The notes: generated by a model not told the origin, from the sequence alone. A DNA stretch of 64,000 bases from Pictodentalium vernedei (GCA_031216915.1 CM062289.1:391246674-391310673); one strand, 5' to 3'. Numbered from the stretch's first letter, positions 1 through 13,316 are shown. Program-made: numbers and translations.

Positions 1-594
1 TAGAGAATTGTAATTTGTTGGACAAATTACGGGCTTTCCCAACTTTTTAATATGAAAAGGCAAACTGTATTGTACACAAAACTATCGATCAGTTTTGAAA
101 ACAGATAATTTAGTGGAAATCAAAGTTATTGTGATGCTACTAGTTTTTATGCAGCCAAAACAGATATCTGAGATACAGCAGGACACCAAAACATTTAACA
201 CAAAATTTGCTCTTCAATAATTACAGAATATTTTCATAGAAAGCAAAACAAGCGATGTCCTTTGTGCTTTGGAAAAAATTAGTACATATGAATTATGGGC
301 GTATGGGCTGGGGTTTCATGAAGGACTGTGCCCCAACCCACCCCTGAGTCAGGAAGGAGCCAATTTTTGCGGCCAATATGCCAGAAACTTTCGGACAATT
401 TAGTTGCCAGAAATGACCACAAAACATTTTGGTTTTCCACACAAAATGTTGTTTTCCTATCTCATGACTTAGAAGTTGCAAGTAAACTGACCATTATACT
501 GTACAAGTTAATTCAGTGGAACCGTATCCACGTTAATATTATTCATTTATAATCACACAAGTACACATAAAGAGCTCTATTACTGCATATTACG

Positions 595-905
595 GGAGCA
601 CGGTGGCTCAGAAGGTAGAGATGATTGTTGCAATACAAGAAGTCCTCGGTTCGAATCCCGCCTGTGACAACCACATTATGTCCTCGAGCAAGACACTTCA
701 TCCCAATTTAATTTCGCACGGGGGAAGGGGGGGGGGGGGGGGCAGGATGGCGATGTGTATTAAGGGTACTTTAAGGTGCACTTGTCTTCGACCAATGCTA
801 ACCCTGCTTTTGTGGAGTTAATATGTTGGTGAGTCTGAGTCGCTTGCCATTGCTCGGTGGTTCTCTCCAGGTACTCAATGGGAGGAAGACCCCCCACCTC
901 CCATA
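595..905 (+). mobile_element. tRNA-headed SINE, truncated tail
   Basis: Box A-like gtggctcagaaggtagag and box B ggttcgaatcc lie at 602-655 in the right spacing, followed by a body (cctcgagcaagacacttcat, gcacttgtcttcgaccaatg) that matches the reversed SINEs below. A G-run at 721-742 interrupts the body. No intact 3' tail. Confidence 0.8.
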
Positions 906-1014
906 CCCACATTTGGCATTTCCTCCTGAGATTCAACTTTTTCGGGCTAAAAGGGTCCCCCCCTCCCCAGCCCTCCCCTGAAAAATAGCCCTGTACGCCT
1001 ATGCAATGAATACC

Positions 1015-1095
1015 TGGACTTGAATAAATACCTATATTATGGTCATGATATAGCTGTAGATGCAGAAAGTGACCTTAAATATCAATAATTAATTT
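1015..1095 (+). mobile_element. Second SINE-like family, 3' fragment
   Basis: tggtcatgatatagctgtag and agaaagtgaccttaaatatc reverse-match the family at 14365-14860. Confidence 0.5.
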
Positions 1096-1423
1096 ATTCT
1101 CTATCATTTTGTCTGTTTGTGAATGTGTGGGATTTGTCAACAAACGAGGGTAAGCTTCCTACTCCATGATTTCACAACTTTTCCAACATATCTGTTTCAG
1201 ATACAATGAAATACATGTAATATGAGTTACTGTCACACACAAATTAGTTGTTTATTAGATATGGTTTAAACCATCTAGAGAGCTAGTATACACATTGATG
1301 GGTACAGTTCAAGTCAAAATGAGTTGGTTAAAGGGATGTTGAACAGCTTGTTACTATTTCTTGCATTACATTACTACTTTGCTATTTATTGGCAGAAGGA
1401 TTTCACAGAGGGTTTCCCTGACG

Positions 1424-1775
1424 GTATTTAATTATTGGTGTTCACGGTCACATACTTATCCACAATGGCTAATCGTGACCGTGACAGTTTTACGGGTGGG
1501 GGAAGTCGGAGGACCCAGAGAGAACCACCGAGCATCGACGAGCAACTGTCAGCTCAACAGTCTAATTATGTTCAAGCTCCGCTGAAGCAGGGTACCAGCG
1601 GTTGAAGACATGTGCACAATTGACAGGCAGTACGCCTTAGTACATGGCATTATCGTGCCCCCATGTTGGCAACCGGGATAACGTGCCTTACCCAAGGACA
1701 TCACGTGGGTCGTCCCAGATAGGGATCAAATTCGGGACCTCTATCATAGAAGTCAAACAGTCTACCAGTGAGAAA
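1424..1775 (-). mobile_element. tRNA-headed SINE, full length
   Basis: Reversed: box B-like gaggtcccgaatttgatccc near 1735, body with catgggggcacgataatgcc, and 3' end in the shared ...gtgaacaccaataatt tail at 1424. Inserted in the tandem element of the left flank. Confidence 0.75.
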
Positions 1776-2307
1776 ATGTGCTTTCTTTCCTGGCGGTATT
1801 CATATTTGTACGGCTAAACTAAACTGGTGTTGGATAACACAGAACACCAAAACATATAACACAAAAATTGTTCCCCATTGATTTTTGAAAGCAGTTATGA
1901 AAAGCTCAAAGAGCTCTTTCCTTTTTGTTTTTGGACAATGAGTATTCACTCAAAGTCATTTTTTGCAGACAGTGCTATTTTTAAGTGGCCGAAGCACATG
2001 TTTCATTAAGTCCCAGAACATAACTAAAGCCAGAGTTTTTGATTAAACATCTCTGCATATAGCAAAGCTAAGTGTCTCAAATTAACCCATTCCAAAATGA
2101 TAGTAGAGAGTAACCAAAATTGGATAATTTGGGTATTTCCAAATGATACACTTATTCTCACTCTCATTGTGCTTGAGGGTTAAATCTGAGATTGAAAAGG
2201 TATACCAATCTTACTCAGGGAAGGTGATTACAGAAAAGTACGAAATTAATCAGAAAATGAATTTTGTCTGACGGTACTAATATTTGTACGAGCAAAACTG
2301 GTACTGG

Positions 2308-2600
2308 ATTTATTTATTTATTAGGTTTTAACGACACATTAACAGCCAAGGTCATATTATGTCGGTGACAGCTGTATGGGTGGAGGAAGCCGGAGTACCC
2401 AGAGAGAGCCACCGAGCAATGACGAGCAGCTGCCAGCTCCCCAACATAGTGCCTCCGCACTGTAGCACAGGCAGGGTTAGATTGGTTGAAGACATGCTCA
2501 CCATCAACGTGCAGTATGCCTTAGTACACGTGCAGTATGCCTTAGTACATGACGCCCTTAGTACACGGCGTCATGGTGCCCCCATGCGGACAGTCGGGGT
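2308..2600 (-). mobile_element. SINE body, 5'-truncated
   Basis: (TTTA)n tail at 2308-2322, then ggttttaacgacacattaac and the common body. A short stretch with cgtgcagtatgccttagtac is duplicated inside. Confidence 0.75.
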
Positions 2601-2605
2601 GAAGT

Positions 2606-2672
2606 GATCGGGACATAATTGGAATATATCCGACAGATACAATGTCGGATATATTCCAATTATGTCCCGATC
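2606..2672. repeat. Foldback hairpin, perfect 30-bp arms
   Basis: gatcgggacataattggaat ... complement, 7-base loop. It abuts the 5' edge of the reversed SINE at 2308-2600. Confidence 0.88.
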
Positions 2673-5594
2673 ATGCACGGCAGCAACTTGAAATTCTCAG
2701 AATGTTTCCTACTGTCCCTGCCCGACAGTTTAGTATCTTTGTCAAGTGCCGAGACCGCGTTTAATTACCGTGGATCAGGTGGAAACCGAGGGCACGATTC
2801 GTCCCTACTTTATTCTCAACTCAACGACTTTTCCATTCATTATTTACCTGTCACCGGCTGAGTTAGGTATTATATTTGTCTGTTTGATGAACTTCTCAAC
2901 CTTAACTATTTGCGGCTTCATGCAGCACCACTGAAAGGCCACTGCACGGTTACCAATATATTCAGGGATTAATTTTACGAAAATAACAATTATTCCGACT
3001 ATACATGGGAACTCCTAAATATGCCAAGGGTTAAACTTTTGATAAAACAGAAGTTGTCATGCTATGCTTGCTGCATGCAGGCATAGAAAACATTCAGCGC
3101 TCAATGAATTAGGAATGGAGTAAATTGTCACTTAAACCTACAAAATTCTGAAAAAATGAGTTTTTTTCTACGGCATCTACCATTATGCATCTGAGACAGG
3201 GATTGCATTAAACTTTACAGCAACCTTATAACAGAAAATATTCTTGGAATTGAACTGTGAATCTGAATTTCGAAAGCATTTTCGGATATTCTATTCCAAA
3301 CTACCACTGCACGCTTATCAATATTCAGTGATTTTATGAAAATTAAAATTATTCCGACCATACCCATATGGGCAGTCTCGAATCTGCCAACGGTTAAACT
3401 TTTAATAATGACATATAAAACAAAAGTTATACTATGACTGCTGCATACAGCCATAGAAAACGTTCAATGCTCAATCAATTAGGAATGGAGTAAATCGTCA
3501 CTTAAACTTACCAAATTCTGAAAACGAGAGTTTTTTTGGACTGCACCTATCTTTATGCAAACAGAACGAGCGTAGGGTTAAACTTTACAACCAAACTTAC
3601 AACAGCAAATATGCTCGGTAGGCAATTGTAAATACGAACATGTAAATCATTTTTCGATATTCCTTTCGAAAATAGAAAAAAAGTGAGCTCCAAATTAGCC
3701 AATTTTATGAAGAATTTTAGGGCACTCAAATTCAAGGCCCGAAAACTGGGTGAAGGTTAAAACTTTGAATAAAATATATAACAGCAAAATTGTTCTTGGA
3801 TGAAGGCCCAATCCTCTCATGGAAAAGGTTTTGAGACAATATGGCTCCAGTGCTGAGAAAGTGCATGTAAACGTTGGCGAAAATAACAATTATTCTGACA
3901 GTACCCTTATGGGAAGTCTCAAATCTGCCAAGGGTTAAACTTTTAATAATAACATATAGAACAAAATTTGTCATACTTTGACTACTGCAAGCAGCTATAG
4001 AAAACATTCAGAGCTCAAGCAATTAAAAATGGAGTAAATCGCCACCTAAATTTAATAAATTCTGAAAAAATGGAATTTGTTTGGACGGTGCCTACTTTTA
4101 TGCAACCAGAACGGGATAGGGTTAAACTTTACAACCAAACTAACAACAGCAGATATGCTCGATAGTCAATTGTGAACACGCAAATGAAAAGTGTTGAAAT
4201 TAACCCTTTTCAAAATGATAGAAAAGGCATCCAAAAATGGCTAATTTTGGAATTTTCAAATGGTACGTACTCTTATTCTCGGCCTCACTGTGCTAGAGGG
4301 TTAAATCTGAGATTAAGGAGTAAACAGTAACTTTCTTCCACAATCATTGTTGCATCTAGCCATACCAAAATAATTATTACAACTACCTTGTAATTAGAAA
4401 AAATTGCTATTGAAGTTGGCGAAAATAACAAATATTCCGACAGTACCCTTATGGGAAGTATCAAATCTGCCAAAGTTAAACTTTTAATAATAACATATAG
4501 AACAAAATTTGTCGTACTTTGACTGCTGCAAGCAGCTATAGAAAACATTCAGAGCTCAAGCAATTAAAAATGGAGTAAATCGTCACCTAAACTTACCAAA
4601 TTCTGAAAAAATTGGAGTTTTTTTGGACGGTACCTACTTTTATGCAACCAGAATGGGATAGGGTTAAACTTTACAACTAAACTTACAACAGCAAATATGC
4701 TTGGTAGTCACTTGTGAAAACGAACTCGAAAAGTGTTTGAAATTGACCCTTTTCCAAAATGATGGAAAAAGCAATCAAAGTTGGCTAATTTTGGCATTTT
4801 CAAATGGTACTCTTATTCTCACCCTCATTGTGCTTGGGGGTTAAATCTGAGATTAAAAAGTAAACAGTAACTTTCTTCCGCAATCATTGTTGCATCTATC
4901 CAAACCAAAATAATTGTTACAACAACCTTGTTATTAGAGAAATTTGCCATTGAAGTTGGTCAATTTTGAAGAAAAATTCTATTTTCATGTCATTTTTGGC
5001 CAGTGGGGGTTAAAGTTGAAAGATCTGAGTGGTGATTGTGGTGTATCATATTATGCTCTAAATGTGTGGAAAATGTGAGCTAAATAACTGTAAACAATTT
5101 TGAGACATTCGAAAAATGGTGAAATTTTGAAGGTTTTGGCAGAATATTTTGAAAACACGCGTTTTTACAGATATGACAATACTGCATTTCACTAGATTTT
5201 ATGACATTACATAAGTGTGCCAAATTTGGTCAAAATCGTACAGCTTGTTTTCGAGCAGTTCAACAGACAAAATTCAGGAAGGAAAAATAAAAATAAAAAA
5301 TAGAGAAGAAAAATTTTGAAAAAGAAGAATAACAATGGTCTTTCCCAAACTGGGTTTGGGAAAGCCTAATTACATGAGAATAGGGCCCTGCAAAGCTTTG
5401 ATTTGATTCAAAATTGCCACAATAATTCAATAATTTTTTTAATTATATCAAGACGTTTTCAAAATTCTGCCATACATCTCCCTTTGAACTCTTCTTGTAT
5501 CATCCGGTCTCCTATATAGGAGACTTTGTTATAGAGGAGTAGTTCATGGAGCTCTGACATTTGGCAAATGGAAGGGTAATTTCATGACATATTT

Positions 5595-5735
5595 TTTAGA
5601 TTTTACTCTATAACCTATGTACAATTAACAGGTCAAACTTGTACTGAAGGAATAGTAAATGGTTTGGTGTTTGGAAATTATATTCAATTAACAAGGTTAT
5701 TAAATTATGAGATATCCAATTAAGTGGGCTCCACA
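5595..5735. mobile_element. pogo-like element, right half
   Basis: Matches the right half of 53225-53653, from ttttactctataacctat to gtgggctccac; left half lost. Confidence 0.65.
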
Positions 5736-6169
5736 CTAATGTGCAATAAACTATTTACATCTCATTATACTATATTAATTAGTCATCTGTTATGGGAAAA
5801 TTTGGAGATAGTGATATCGACTAGGGCTAGAATCACAAGGGCCCCAACCCCCATCTCCACCTCCCCCACCAGCTCACAAAATATACACATATTCCTATTT
5901 ACACACCTTCTCAAAACATATCATTGTATCTGATGTTCATACTTCTGATTTGTAACTGGTTAATTTACTTCAAAATTATTATTTTCCCCTATTATCCAAA
6001 TTACACAACTAATGAAAAAAAGTTCAGTTTCAAATCATTATAGAAACTGTTCAACTGAAAGACATGCTTTTTGTTCAATAAAAACTGTATGAAGAAAACC
6101 AAGCCAATTTAAACAGAGACTGACAGGAATGAAATGAAAGAGGAGGCCTCAAGGGTATAACACACTCAC

Positions 6170-6189
6170 CTGACAAAAGCTCATTGATT
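6170..6189 (-). CDS. Possible 20-nt exon
   Basis: The minus strand has a pyrimidine-rich acceptor (aaatctctttgtgaag) and a near-perfect donor (CAG|gtgagt) around 20 nt. It is open in phase 1 (SMSFCQ) or phase 2 (INELLS). It lies in DNA not claimed by a repeat. It could be a downstream exon of the same gene, but exons linking it to 31518 were not found. Confidence 0.2.
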
Positions 6190-6259
6190 CTTCACAAAGA
6201 GATTTGAAAGATTTTCAAAAAAATAATCAGTCTTTCATTATATACCAGACATAATATTA

Positions 6260-6395
6260 GTTATCCTTGTGTTTTCCAGAGTGTATGTGAATTTACACCG
6301 GTTTGGGAACTCATACACCCTGAGGCGAAGCCGAAGGGTTATGAGTTCCCAAACCGATATAAATTCCCATACACCCTGGAAAACACAAGGATAAC
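6260..6395. repeat. Foldback element (ttatccttgtgttttcc)
   Basis: Arms of about 57 bp from gttatccttgtgttttccag to ctggaaaacacaaggataac around a loop with gaggcgaagccgaaggg; several mismatches. Confidence 0.85.
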
Positions 6396-6498
6396 GGATT
6401 TATTTCCAAGAATTTTGGTGTACTTAATACTTTAACCTACATTGTGGGAAAAAACTGACAGTAAATTTGTACTTTGTAAGTTTCTTAAATAAAACCAG

Positions 6499-6560
6499 AC
6501 AAATATGGATGTCACTGGAACTAGCTCAATGAGCCAGTTCCACTGACATCCATATCTGTA
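6499..6560. repeat. Foldback hairpin, 29-bp arms
   Basis: acaaatatggatgtcactgg / ccactgacatccatatctgt with a short centre; about three mismatches. Confidence 0.8.
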
Positions 6561-6645
6561 ATATTTTATTGCACATAAATATTAAATTTCCTGTACTTTT
6601 ATTTTGTTCTAACATAACCGAGCAGAAGGTATGAATTAATAATAA

Positions 6646-8577
6646 CAAGAGGCCCCACGGGGCCTGAAGCGCTCATCTTGTACAGAACACAATTCAAACA
6701 GAGTCCAAGAATGAGTCTACATTAAGCAAGCCATCTCCATAGGCTACACTGTCAATCCTTGAGTCCCTCAGGAGTGACAAAAATAATCTGGGCATCATGC
6801 CTTTTCTTCAGTTGATCATAAGTAAAATGTAGAGCTCCCCTATGAAGCCCCTTGATACAACCAATGTGGATTAATCTCAGTACCTCTAGAGGGTACTGAA
6901 TACAAAATTTTTAATTCTTCAGCAAAATGGCCAATTCCGGCTCCCATAGAGAGCCCAAATATTAACCCAGGCTCTTGATTTGAACACAGTTAAATCTAAC
7001 TTCCCTAGAGATGTTGTGTACTGAATATGAAAGCATTCTGACTGTTGGATCTGAAGAAGAGAAATTGTAAAGAAATTTCTTCGAATTGCACTAAGTTCAA
7101 ATTTGGGCTACCATAGCGAGCCCAAATACTGATCTATGGATCCGATTTGAACAAACTTGAATCTGACCCCCTAGAGATGTTGTATACCAAATGTGAAAGC
7201 ATTCTGACAAGTGAATCTGAAGAAGAAGATTTTTGAATTTCATGTTCCCATATGGAGCCCAAATATTAACCTAGGCACTCGAATTGAACAACCTGGAATC
7301 TGACCCCCCTAGAGATGTTGTATACCAAATATAAAAGCATTCCGACTGGTGGATCTAAAGAAGAAGATTTTTAAAGAAATTTTCTCATATTGCACTAAGT
7401 AAAGATTTGGGCTATCATAGTGAGCCCAAATATATACCTAGGGATTTGATTTGAACAAACTTGAATCTGACCCCCATAGAGATGTTGCATACCAAATATC
7501 AAAGCATTCTGACTGATGGATCTGAAGAAGAAGATTTTTTTAAATTACCCTCCATATTGAACAAAGATAAAATTTGGGCTTCCGAAGGAAGCCCAAATAT
7601 TAACCTAGGGACTTGGTTTGAACAATCTAGAATCTGACCCTCATAACAATGATGTATACCAAATATTAAAAGATTCTGACTGGTGGTTCTGAAGAAGAAG
7701 ATTTTTAAAGAATATTCCTCATATTACCCTATGTTAAAACTTCGGGCTCCTGTAGAGAGCCCAAATATGAACCAATGAGCTTTATTTCACCAAACTTTTA
7801 TCTGACCCCCCTATGAATGCTGCATACCAAATATCAAAAGATTCTGATGATTGGTTCTGGAGAAAAGATTTTTTTAATTTTTTGCAAATATGCTGACTCA
7901 GCATTTTTTCGATGCCCATAACAGAACACCCTAACATAACCGATGGCAATTTTTTTTTACCACTCAATTCTACTGGTCATAAGGATACTTCATACCAAAT
8001 AAAAGCTCTCTGTTCCGTGGGGTTTGGGAAATATGGGCGTTTGAAAATATTTCTATTTTTAGCTCCCAGGGTTCCCATGGGGATGTGGGAATTATTTTTT
8101 TTGCATAGGTCAAGTACTTATGACCCAATACTACCACAAACCAAATTTGGTTCATACCGGACCATCGGTTCAGAAAATAGAAATTTTGGGCGGGGCCAAA
8201 AATCTTACCCCTCCTATTACAAAGCAAATATTACTTTACAAACTTCCTTTGAACAAACTTGATTCTACACCTCATATGGAAGCTCCATAGCAAATATCAA
8301 GTCATTGTACACACTGGTTCTTGAGAAGAAGATTTTTAAAATATTTTGGAGCATTTTCCCCCACTCCCTCCCTATGGGGCTGGGCATACTGAGTTGAACA
8401 AAAATGAAATGCCCCTTTGGGACCATCACTCACACAAACTTTCACTTGAATTGGCCCAGTGGCTTTGGAGGAGAAGGCCAAAACATGGTGTTGACGGACG
8501 ACGGACGACAGACGACGGACGACGGACGGGAAGCGATTAGATTAGCTCAGTTTGACTTTGTCAAGATGAGCTAAAAA
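6646..8577 (+). mobile_element. Minisatellite element, about 155-bp unit (type B)
   Basis: Left end has the hairpin ggccccacggggcc and gcgctcatcttgtaca; right end is the hairpin agctcagtttgactttgtcaa...gatgagct, giving subterminal inversion (gctcatcttg / caagatgagc). Between are six or more diverged units with gagcccaaatattaacctag and gttgtataccaaat. A gacggacgacgg tract precedes the end. Resembles HINE/pearl structure. Confidence 0.65.
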
Positions 8578-8584
8578 AATGGGT

Positions 8585-9898
8585 ACTTTTTGATTTAGCC
8601 ATATAACTTGCTCTTGTATATTCTTGTTTTTGTACCGTGGTTAAACACAGTGTAAAAAAATAGGCCGATGAAATCGTCAGATGTGTACCCATACGCACAA
8701 CTAGTAGAAAGCTGTATGGCGGAGGGCCACCACGGATGCCGACATTATGTACACCATACATGGTATGGGTACATATAGAAATGGATTGGAGGAGTGTCTA
8801 ATTTGATGGATAAAGGGTTAATATCTCCGGATCAAATTATCAGATTTCCACAAAAAAACTATACAGCATAGCACATCAGTAACCTGAATAAATATATAAA
8901 GTAACATGACAGTCGGATTGATAATTTTTGAGTTATCTCATGCCAAAGGGATTGGAGGAATTTTCAATTTGAAGGTTAAAGTGTTAATATCTCAGGATCA
9001 AATTATCAGATTTACACCAAAAACTATACAGCTCAGCACATCAGTAACCTGAACACAAATATAAAGTAACTTGACAATCCAAGCAATATTTTTCAAGTTA
9101 TCGAATGCCAAAGGGATTGGAGAAATTTTCAATTTGAAGGATAAAGGGTTAATATCTCAGGATCAAATTATCAGATTTACACCAAAAACTATACAGCTCG
9201 GCACATCAGTGACCTGAACACAAATATAAAGTAACTTGACAATCCATGCAATGTTTTTCAAGTTATCGAATGCCAAAGGGATTGGAGGAATTTTCAATTT
9301 GAAGGATAAAGGGTTAATATTTCAGGATCAAAATAACAGATTTACACCAAAAAACTATACAGCTCGGCACATCAGTAACCTGAACACAAATATAAAATAA
9401 CTTGACAATCCAAGCAATATTTTTCAAGTTATCGAATGCCAAAGGGATTGAAGGAATTTTCAATTTGAAGGATAAAGGGTTAATATCTCGGGATCAAATC
9501 ATCAGATTTACACCAAAAACTATACAGCTCGGCAAATCAGTAACCTGAACACAAATATCAAGTAACTAGACAATCCAAGCAATATTTTTCAAGTTATCGA
9601 ATGCCAAAGGGACTGGAGGAATTTTCAATTTGAAGGATAAAGGGTTAATATCTCAGGATCAAATTATCAGATTTACACCAAAAACTATACAGCTTGGCAC
9701 ATCAGTAACCTGAACACAAATATAAAGTAACTTGATAATCCAAACAATATTTTTCAAGTTACCGAATGACATAGAAATGGATACGGACGCCGGACGGACA
9801 GACGGACAGACAGATGGGCGGACAAAGGATGGACAAACGACGGATGGCCACCCCGGATACCGGCATTATGTGTACCATACATAGTATGGGTACACATA
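8585..9898 (+). mobile_element. Minisatellite element, 165-bp unit, six copies
   Basis: From about 8775 to 9780 a unit with ggataaagggttaatatctc and aactatacagctcggcacat repeats at 165 or 166 bp (marker at 8817, 8983, 9148, 9313, 9479, 9644). A block with the hairpin accatacat.gtatgggtacacat occurs at both sides, 8738-8775 and 9863-9895; gacggacagacgg lies before the second. Confidence 0.8.
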
Positions 9899-10059
9899 AA
9901 AAAAGCCACTACGGATTGCAAGTTACACCTTACCTCTCAGCCAATCAAAATGCAGTATTTTATTTCATTTGGAAAGAAGATGTTGAATTGCTGTGGTTGG
10001 AGAGATTTTCCTTAACCTTAAAGGCCTGAATATTTTTATACGTTTTTGCTACACTATGA

Positions 10060-10216
10060 AGTCTACTTCCTGTGGCTTTGCAGTTATTTCTGGACAAGTC
10101 TTGACTGCCTGTAGAGGCTGTCAAGACTTAACTAGAAACAACTGCCAAGTCACTTGGAGACTAACTTGCAATTTTACCATGAGATTACATGTTGGGACAC
10201 CAGTTTTGTTGAAGTA
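10060..10216 (+). repeat. Dispersed repeat X, copy 1
   Basis: gtggctttgcagttatttct, a hairpin aagtcttgac...gtcaagactt, and actaacttgcaattttacca recur at 50318-50470. Confidence 0.65.
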
Positions 10217-11036
10217 AAAAGTTATTATGGGATCATGTTAGGGTCCATTACCAATCTTGTTAGAAAGGATGTGGGGCCGACACCACACAAAATATCCCCA
10301 GTGGCTTCATTTTTCCAAACTAGAAAATGATAATGCAAAAACTTTATACATCAAACAGGATATTATTTAGAACAGTGGTTTGTGAAAAGATTTAAAAACA
10401 AAAATGCCCCCCCCCCCCAACTCCTCCCTCCATGACATCCCCAAATATGACCACAGGGGCTCAATTTGGACAATCTTGTAAAGCATCTGTAGAAAGGTCT
10501 GATATATCAAATATGCAAGCATTTTAACTGGTGGTTTATGAGAAGATTTTGGTATTATTTTCTCATTACCCACAGTGCTCTCTATATGGGCCTCATAACC
10601 AAACCCATCAGAATTTCTTTTATGACTTTCATTATAATACTTGTAAAGATGCTCCACACCAAATATCAATTACTTAGGCCTAAAAAAGTTAAAAATCTGT
10701 TTCTCAGGCCCCCCTCACATGGTCCTTTTGGCTGCTGCATGCTCTCTTTTTATAACCAATGCAACTTAAAAGATAAGAATTACATGGTTTATGTTTGATA
10801 TTTTACCCAGGTAATAAAATTAATAAATTTGTTCCTTGAGTTCAAGAAGGCTTTGCAATGCTTTAGCATTGTAAAGCCTTCTTGCGCTCAAGGGATGAAA
10901 TACACCAGTCCCCATGCTATTCTGTAGATTATGAGGTCTATAACAAACTAAGAACATGAACTTTTGATGGCAAAGAAATAATTACAGAAATAAAATATGA
11001 AATAAAAACCACCCGCCCGCATGCCATTTTACAAAT

Positions 11037-12950
11037 GAAAGTGTCAATGACACTGTAGCTCAACTTGACAAACTTGAACTTGGTAAGTTATAAATGAAAT
11101 GGCAAAATTGAAGATCATTGGTACCAATGTCATTTTTTTTGCCAGTGGCAACATTTTTTGACAGAAACCGAAGAAAATTGATAGCTCCCATCTAGAGGCC
11201 TCCCCAAACAAGCATGCCAGGTTTCAAAGCAATCCGATCATAAATGTGCCCTGTAGGGTGTAGAAAAGGGAAATATTGTGGTCTGACTAGACTAAATTCT
11301 AAGAACGTTGGCCGTGGCAACATTTTTTGACGGAAATGAAAAAAAATCGATAGCTCCCATCTAGAGGTCACCGTAAATAAGCATACCAGGTTTCAAAGCA
11401 ATCTAATCATAAATGTGCCCTGTAGGGTGAGCCAAAGGGAAATATTGTGGTCTGACTAAACTAAGTTCTAAGAATGTTGGCTGCGGCAACATTTTTTGAT
11501 GGAAATTGAAGAAAATGGATAGCTCCCATCTGGAGGTCACCCCAAACAAGCATGAAAGGTTTCAAAGCAATCCGATCATAAATGTGCCCAGTAGGGTGTG
11601 CCAAAGGGAAATATTGTGTCTTCTGCCTAAACTAAGTTCTAAGAACGTTGGCCGTGGCAACATTTTTTGACGGAAATTGAAGAAAATCGATAGCTCCCAT
11701 CTAGAGGTCTCCCCAAACAAGCATACCAGGTTTCAAAGCAATCAAATCTTAAATGTGCCCTGTAGGGTGTGCCAAAGGGAAATATTGTGGTCTGACTAAA
11801 CTGAGTTCTAAAAACGTTGGCCGCGGCAACATTTTTTGACGGAAATTGAAGAAAATCGATAGCTCCCATCTAGATGTCACCCCAAACAAGCATGCCGGGT
11901 TTCAAAGCAATCCGATCATAAATGTACCCTGTAGGGTGTGTCAAAGCAACCTGATCATACATGGGCCCTGTAGGGTGTGCCAAAGGGAAATATTGAGGTC
12001 TGACTAAACTAAGTTCTACGAACGTTGGACACGGCAACATTTTTTGACGGAAATTGAAGAAAATCGATAGCTCCCATCTAGAGGTCACCCTAAATAAGCA
12101 TACCACGTTTCCAAGCAATCAAATCATAAATGTGCCCTGTAGGGTGTGCCAAAGGGAAATATTGTGGTTTGACTAAACTAAGTTCTAAGAACATTGGCCG
12201 CGGCAACAATTTTTGACGGAAATTTAAGAAAATCGGTAGCTCCCATCTAGATGTCACCCCAAACAAGCATGCCGGGTTTCAAAGCAATCCGATCATAAAT
12301 GTACCCTGTAGGGTGTGCCAAACGGAAATATTGAGTCTTCTGACTAAACTAAGTTCTAAGAACGTTGGCCGCGGCAACATTTTTTGACAGAAATTGAAGA
12401 AAATCGATAGCACCCATCTAGAGGTCTCCCCAAACAAGCATACCAGGTTTCAAAGCAGTCTGATCATAAATGTGCCCTGTAGGGTGTGCCAAAGGGAAAT
12501 ATTGAGGTCTGACTAAACTAAGTTCTACGAACGTTGGCTGTGGCAACATTTTTTGCCGGAAATTGAAGAAAATCGATAGCTCCCATCGAGAGGTCACCCT
12601 AAATAAGCATACCAGGTTTCAAAGCAATCAAATCATAAATGTGCCCTGTAGGGTGTGCCAAAGGGAAATATTGTGGTTTGACTAAACTAAGTTCTAAGAA
12701 CATTGGCCGCGGCAACATTTTTCGACAGAAATTGAAGAAAATCGATAGCTCCCATCTAGATGTCACCCCAAACAAGCATGCCAAGTTTCAAAGTAATCTG
12801 ATCATAAATGCGACCTGTGAGGTGTGCCAAAGGAAATTGTGGACGTACGTACTAACGTACTAACATACTAACGTACGTACGTACGTACGTACGCCGACGG
12901 ACGAGAAGTGATGGCAATAGCTCAGCTTGACTTTGTCAAGTTGAGCTAAA
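11037..12950 (+). mobile_element. Minisatellite element, 169-bp unit, ten copies (type A)
   Basis: Left end gaaagtgtcaatgacactg then tagctcaacttgac; right end hairpin agctcagcttgac ttt gtcaagttgagct. Ten units marked by atagctcccatct start about 169-171 bp apart (11181 to 12745); one spacing is 208 bp because a 39-bp piece is repeated. An acgtacgtac tract and gacggacgagaag precede the end. Inserted in the TWA MITE between acaaat and aatggcc. Confidence 0.85.
12839..12894. repeat. acgt microsatellite
   Basis: Runs of acgtacgt with acta interruptions, self-complementary, at the end of the 169-bp array. Confidence 0.85.
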
Positions 12951-13278
12951 AATGGCCCAAGAAACAGAAGATCTACCAAATTTGTGTGGCCTTATCAAAT
13001 ATCAACAGGAATCATGAAAAATCCACCCACTTGTATTGGATTCCAAATTTCATTCAAATCAGCCCAGAGGTTTTGAAAATTGAATATTTGGGATGGAGCA
13101 AAAAACTTTGTTTTCCCCTTCTAGCCTGACTGGAAATATATTGTCAAATGTCTTCTGAACAATTTTTACTCTACACCTGAAAAGGATGCTGAATATCGAA
13201 TGTCAAGTCATTGCTTAAATTGGTTGATGATATTTAAAAAAGAATTGTGAAGATTTGGTCACACCCCCTTTGCAAGTG

Positions 13279-13316
13279 GGGGGGGGGGGGGGGGGGAGTG
13301 GGTGGGTGGGGGGGGA
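13279..13316. repeat. G-rich run
   Basis: Long G runs with tgggtgg, in a type B repeat. Confidence 0.85.

Larger units (their letters stand above)
1..5372 (+). mobile_element. Long tandem-type element, about 540-bp unit, with SINEs inside
   Basis: Blocks such as acagtacccttatgggaagt, gcaagcagctatagaaaaca and ggacggtacctacttttatg recur at about 3350, 3897 and 4440, and partly near 130, 1800, 2270 and 2990. The right end is a hairpin, ctttcccaaactgggtttgggaaag at 5340-5364, preceded by an A/G-rich tract. gggctttcccaac at 33-45 may be the opposite end, so the element may start beyond position 1. SINEs lie at 595, 1424 and 2308. No ORF. Design is like non-autonomous Helentron/pearl elements; that class is inference. 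Confidence 0.55.
10677..12991. mobile_element. PIF/Harbinger-like MITE, copy 1, carrying a nested element
   Basis: Flanked by TTA on both sides (10674-10676 and 12992-12994). Ends GGCCTAAAAAAG and gtgtGGCC, with inner inverted motif ctgtttctcaggcc. Central hairpin at 10838-10892. A minisatellite element (11037-12950) is inserted near its right end. Without it the MITE is about 400 bp. Confidence 0.8.

Noticed and set aside
595-668. A functional tRNA gene
   Set aside because: Box A and box B are present, but the acceptor ends do not pair and the same body follows as in other SINE copies; it is a SINE head.
8775-9780. CRISPR-like array
   Set aside because: Units are uniform along their whole 165 bp, with no unique spacers; this is a tandem minisatellite in a eukaryotic genome.
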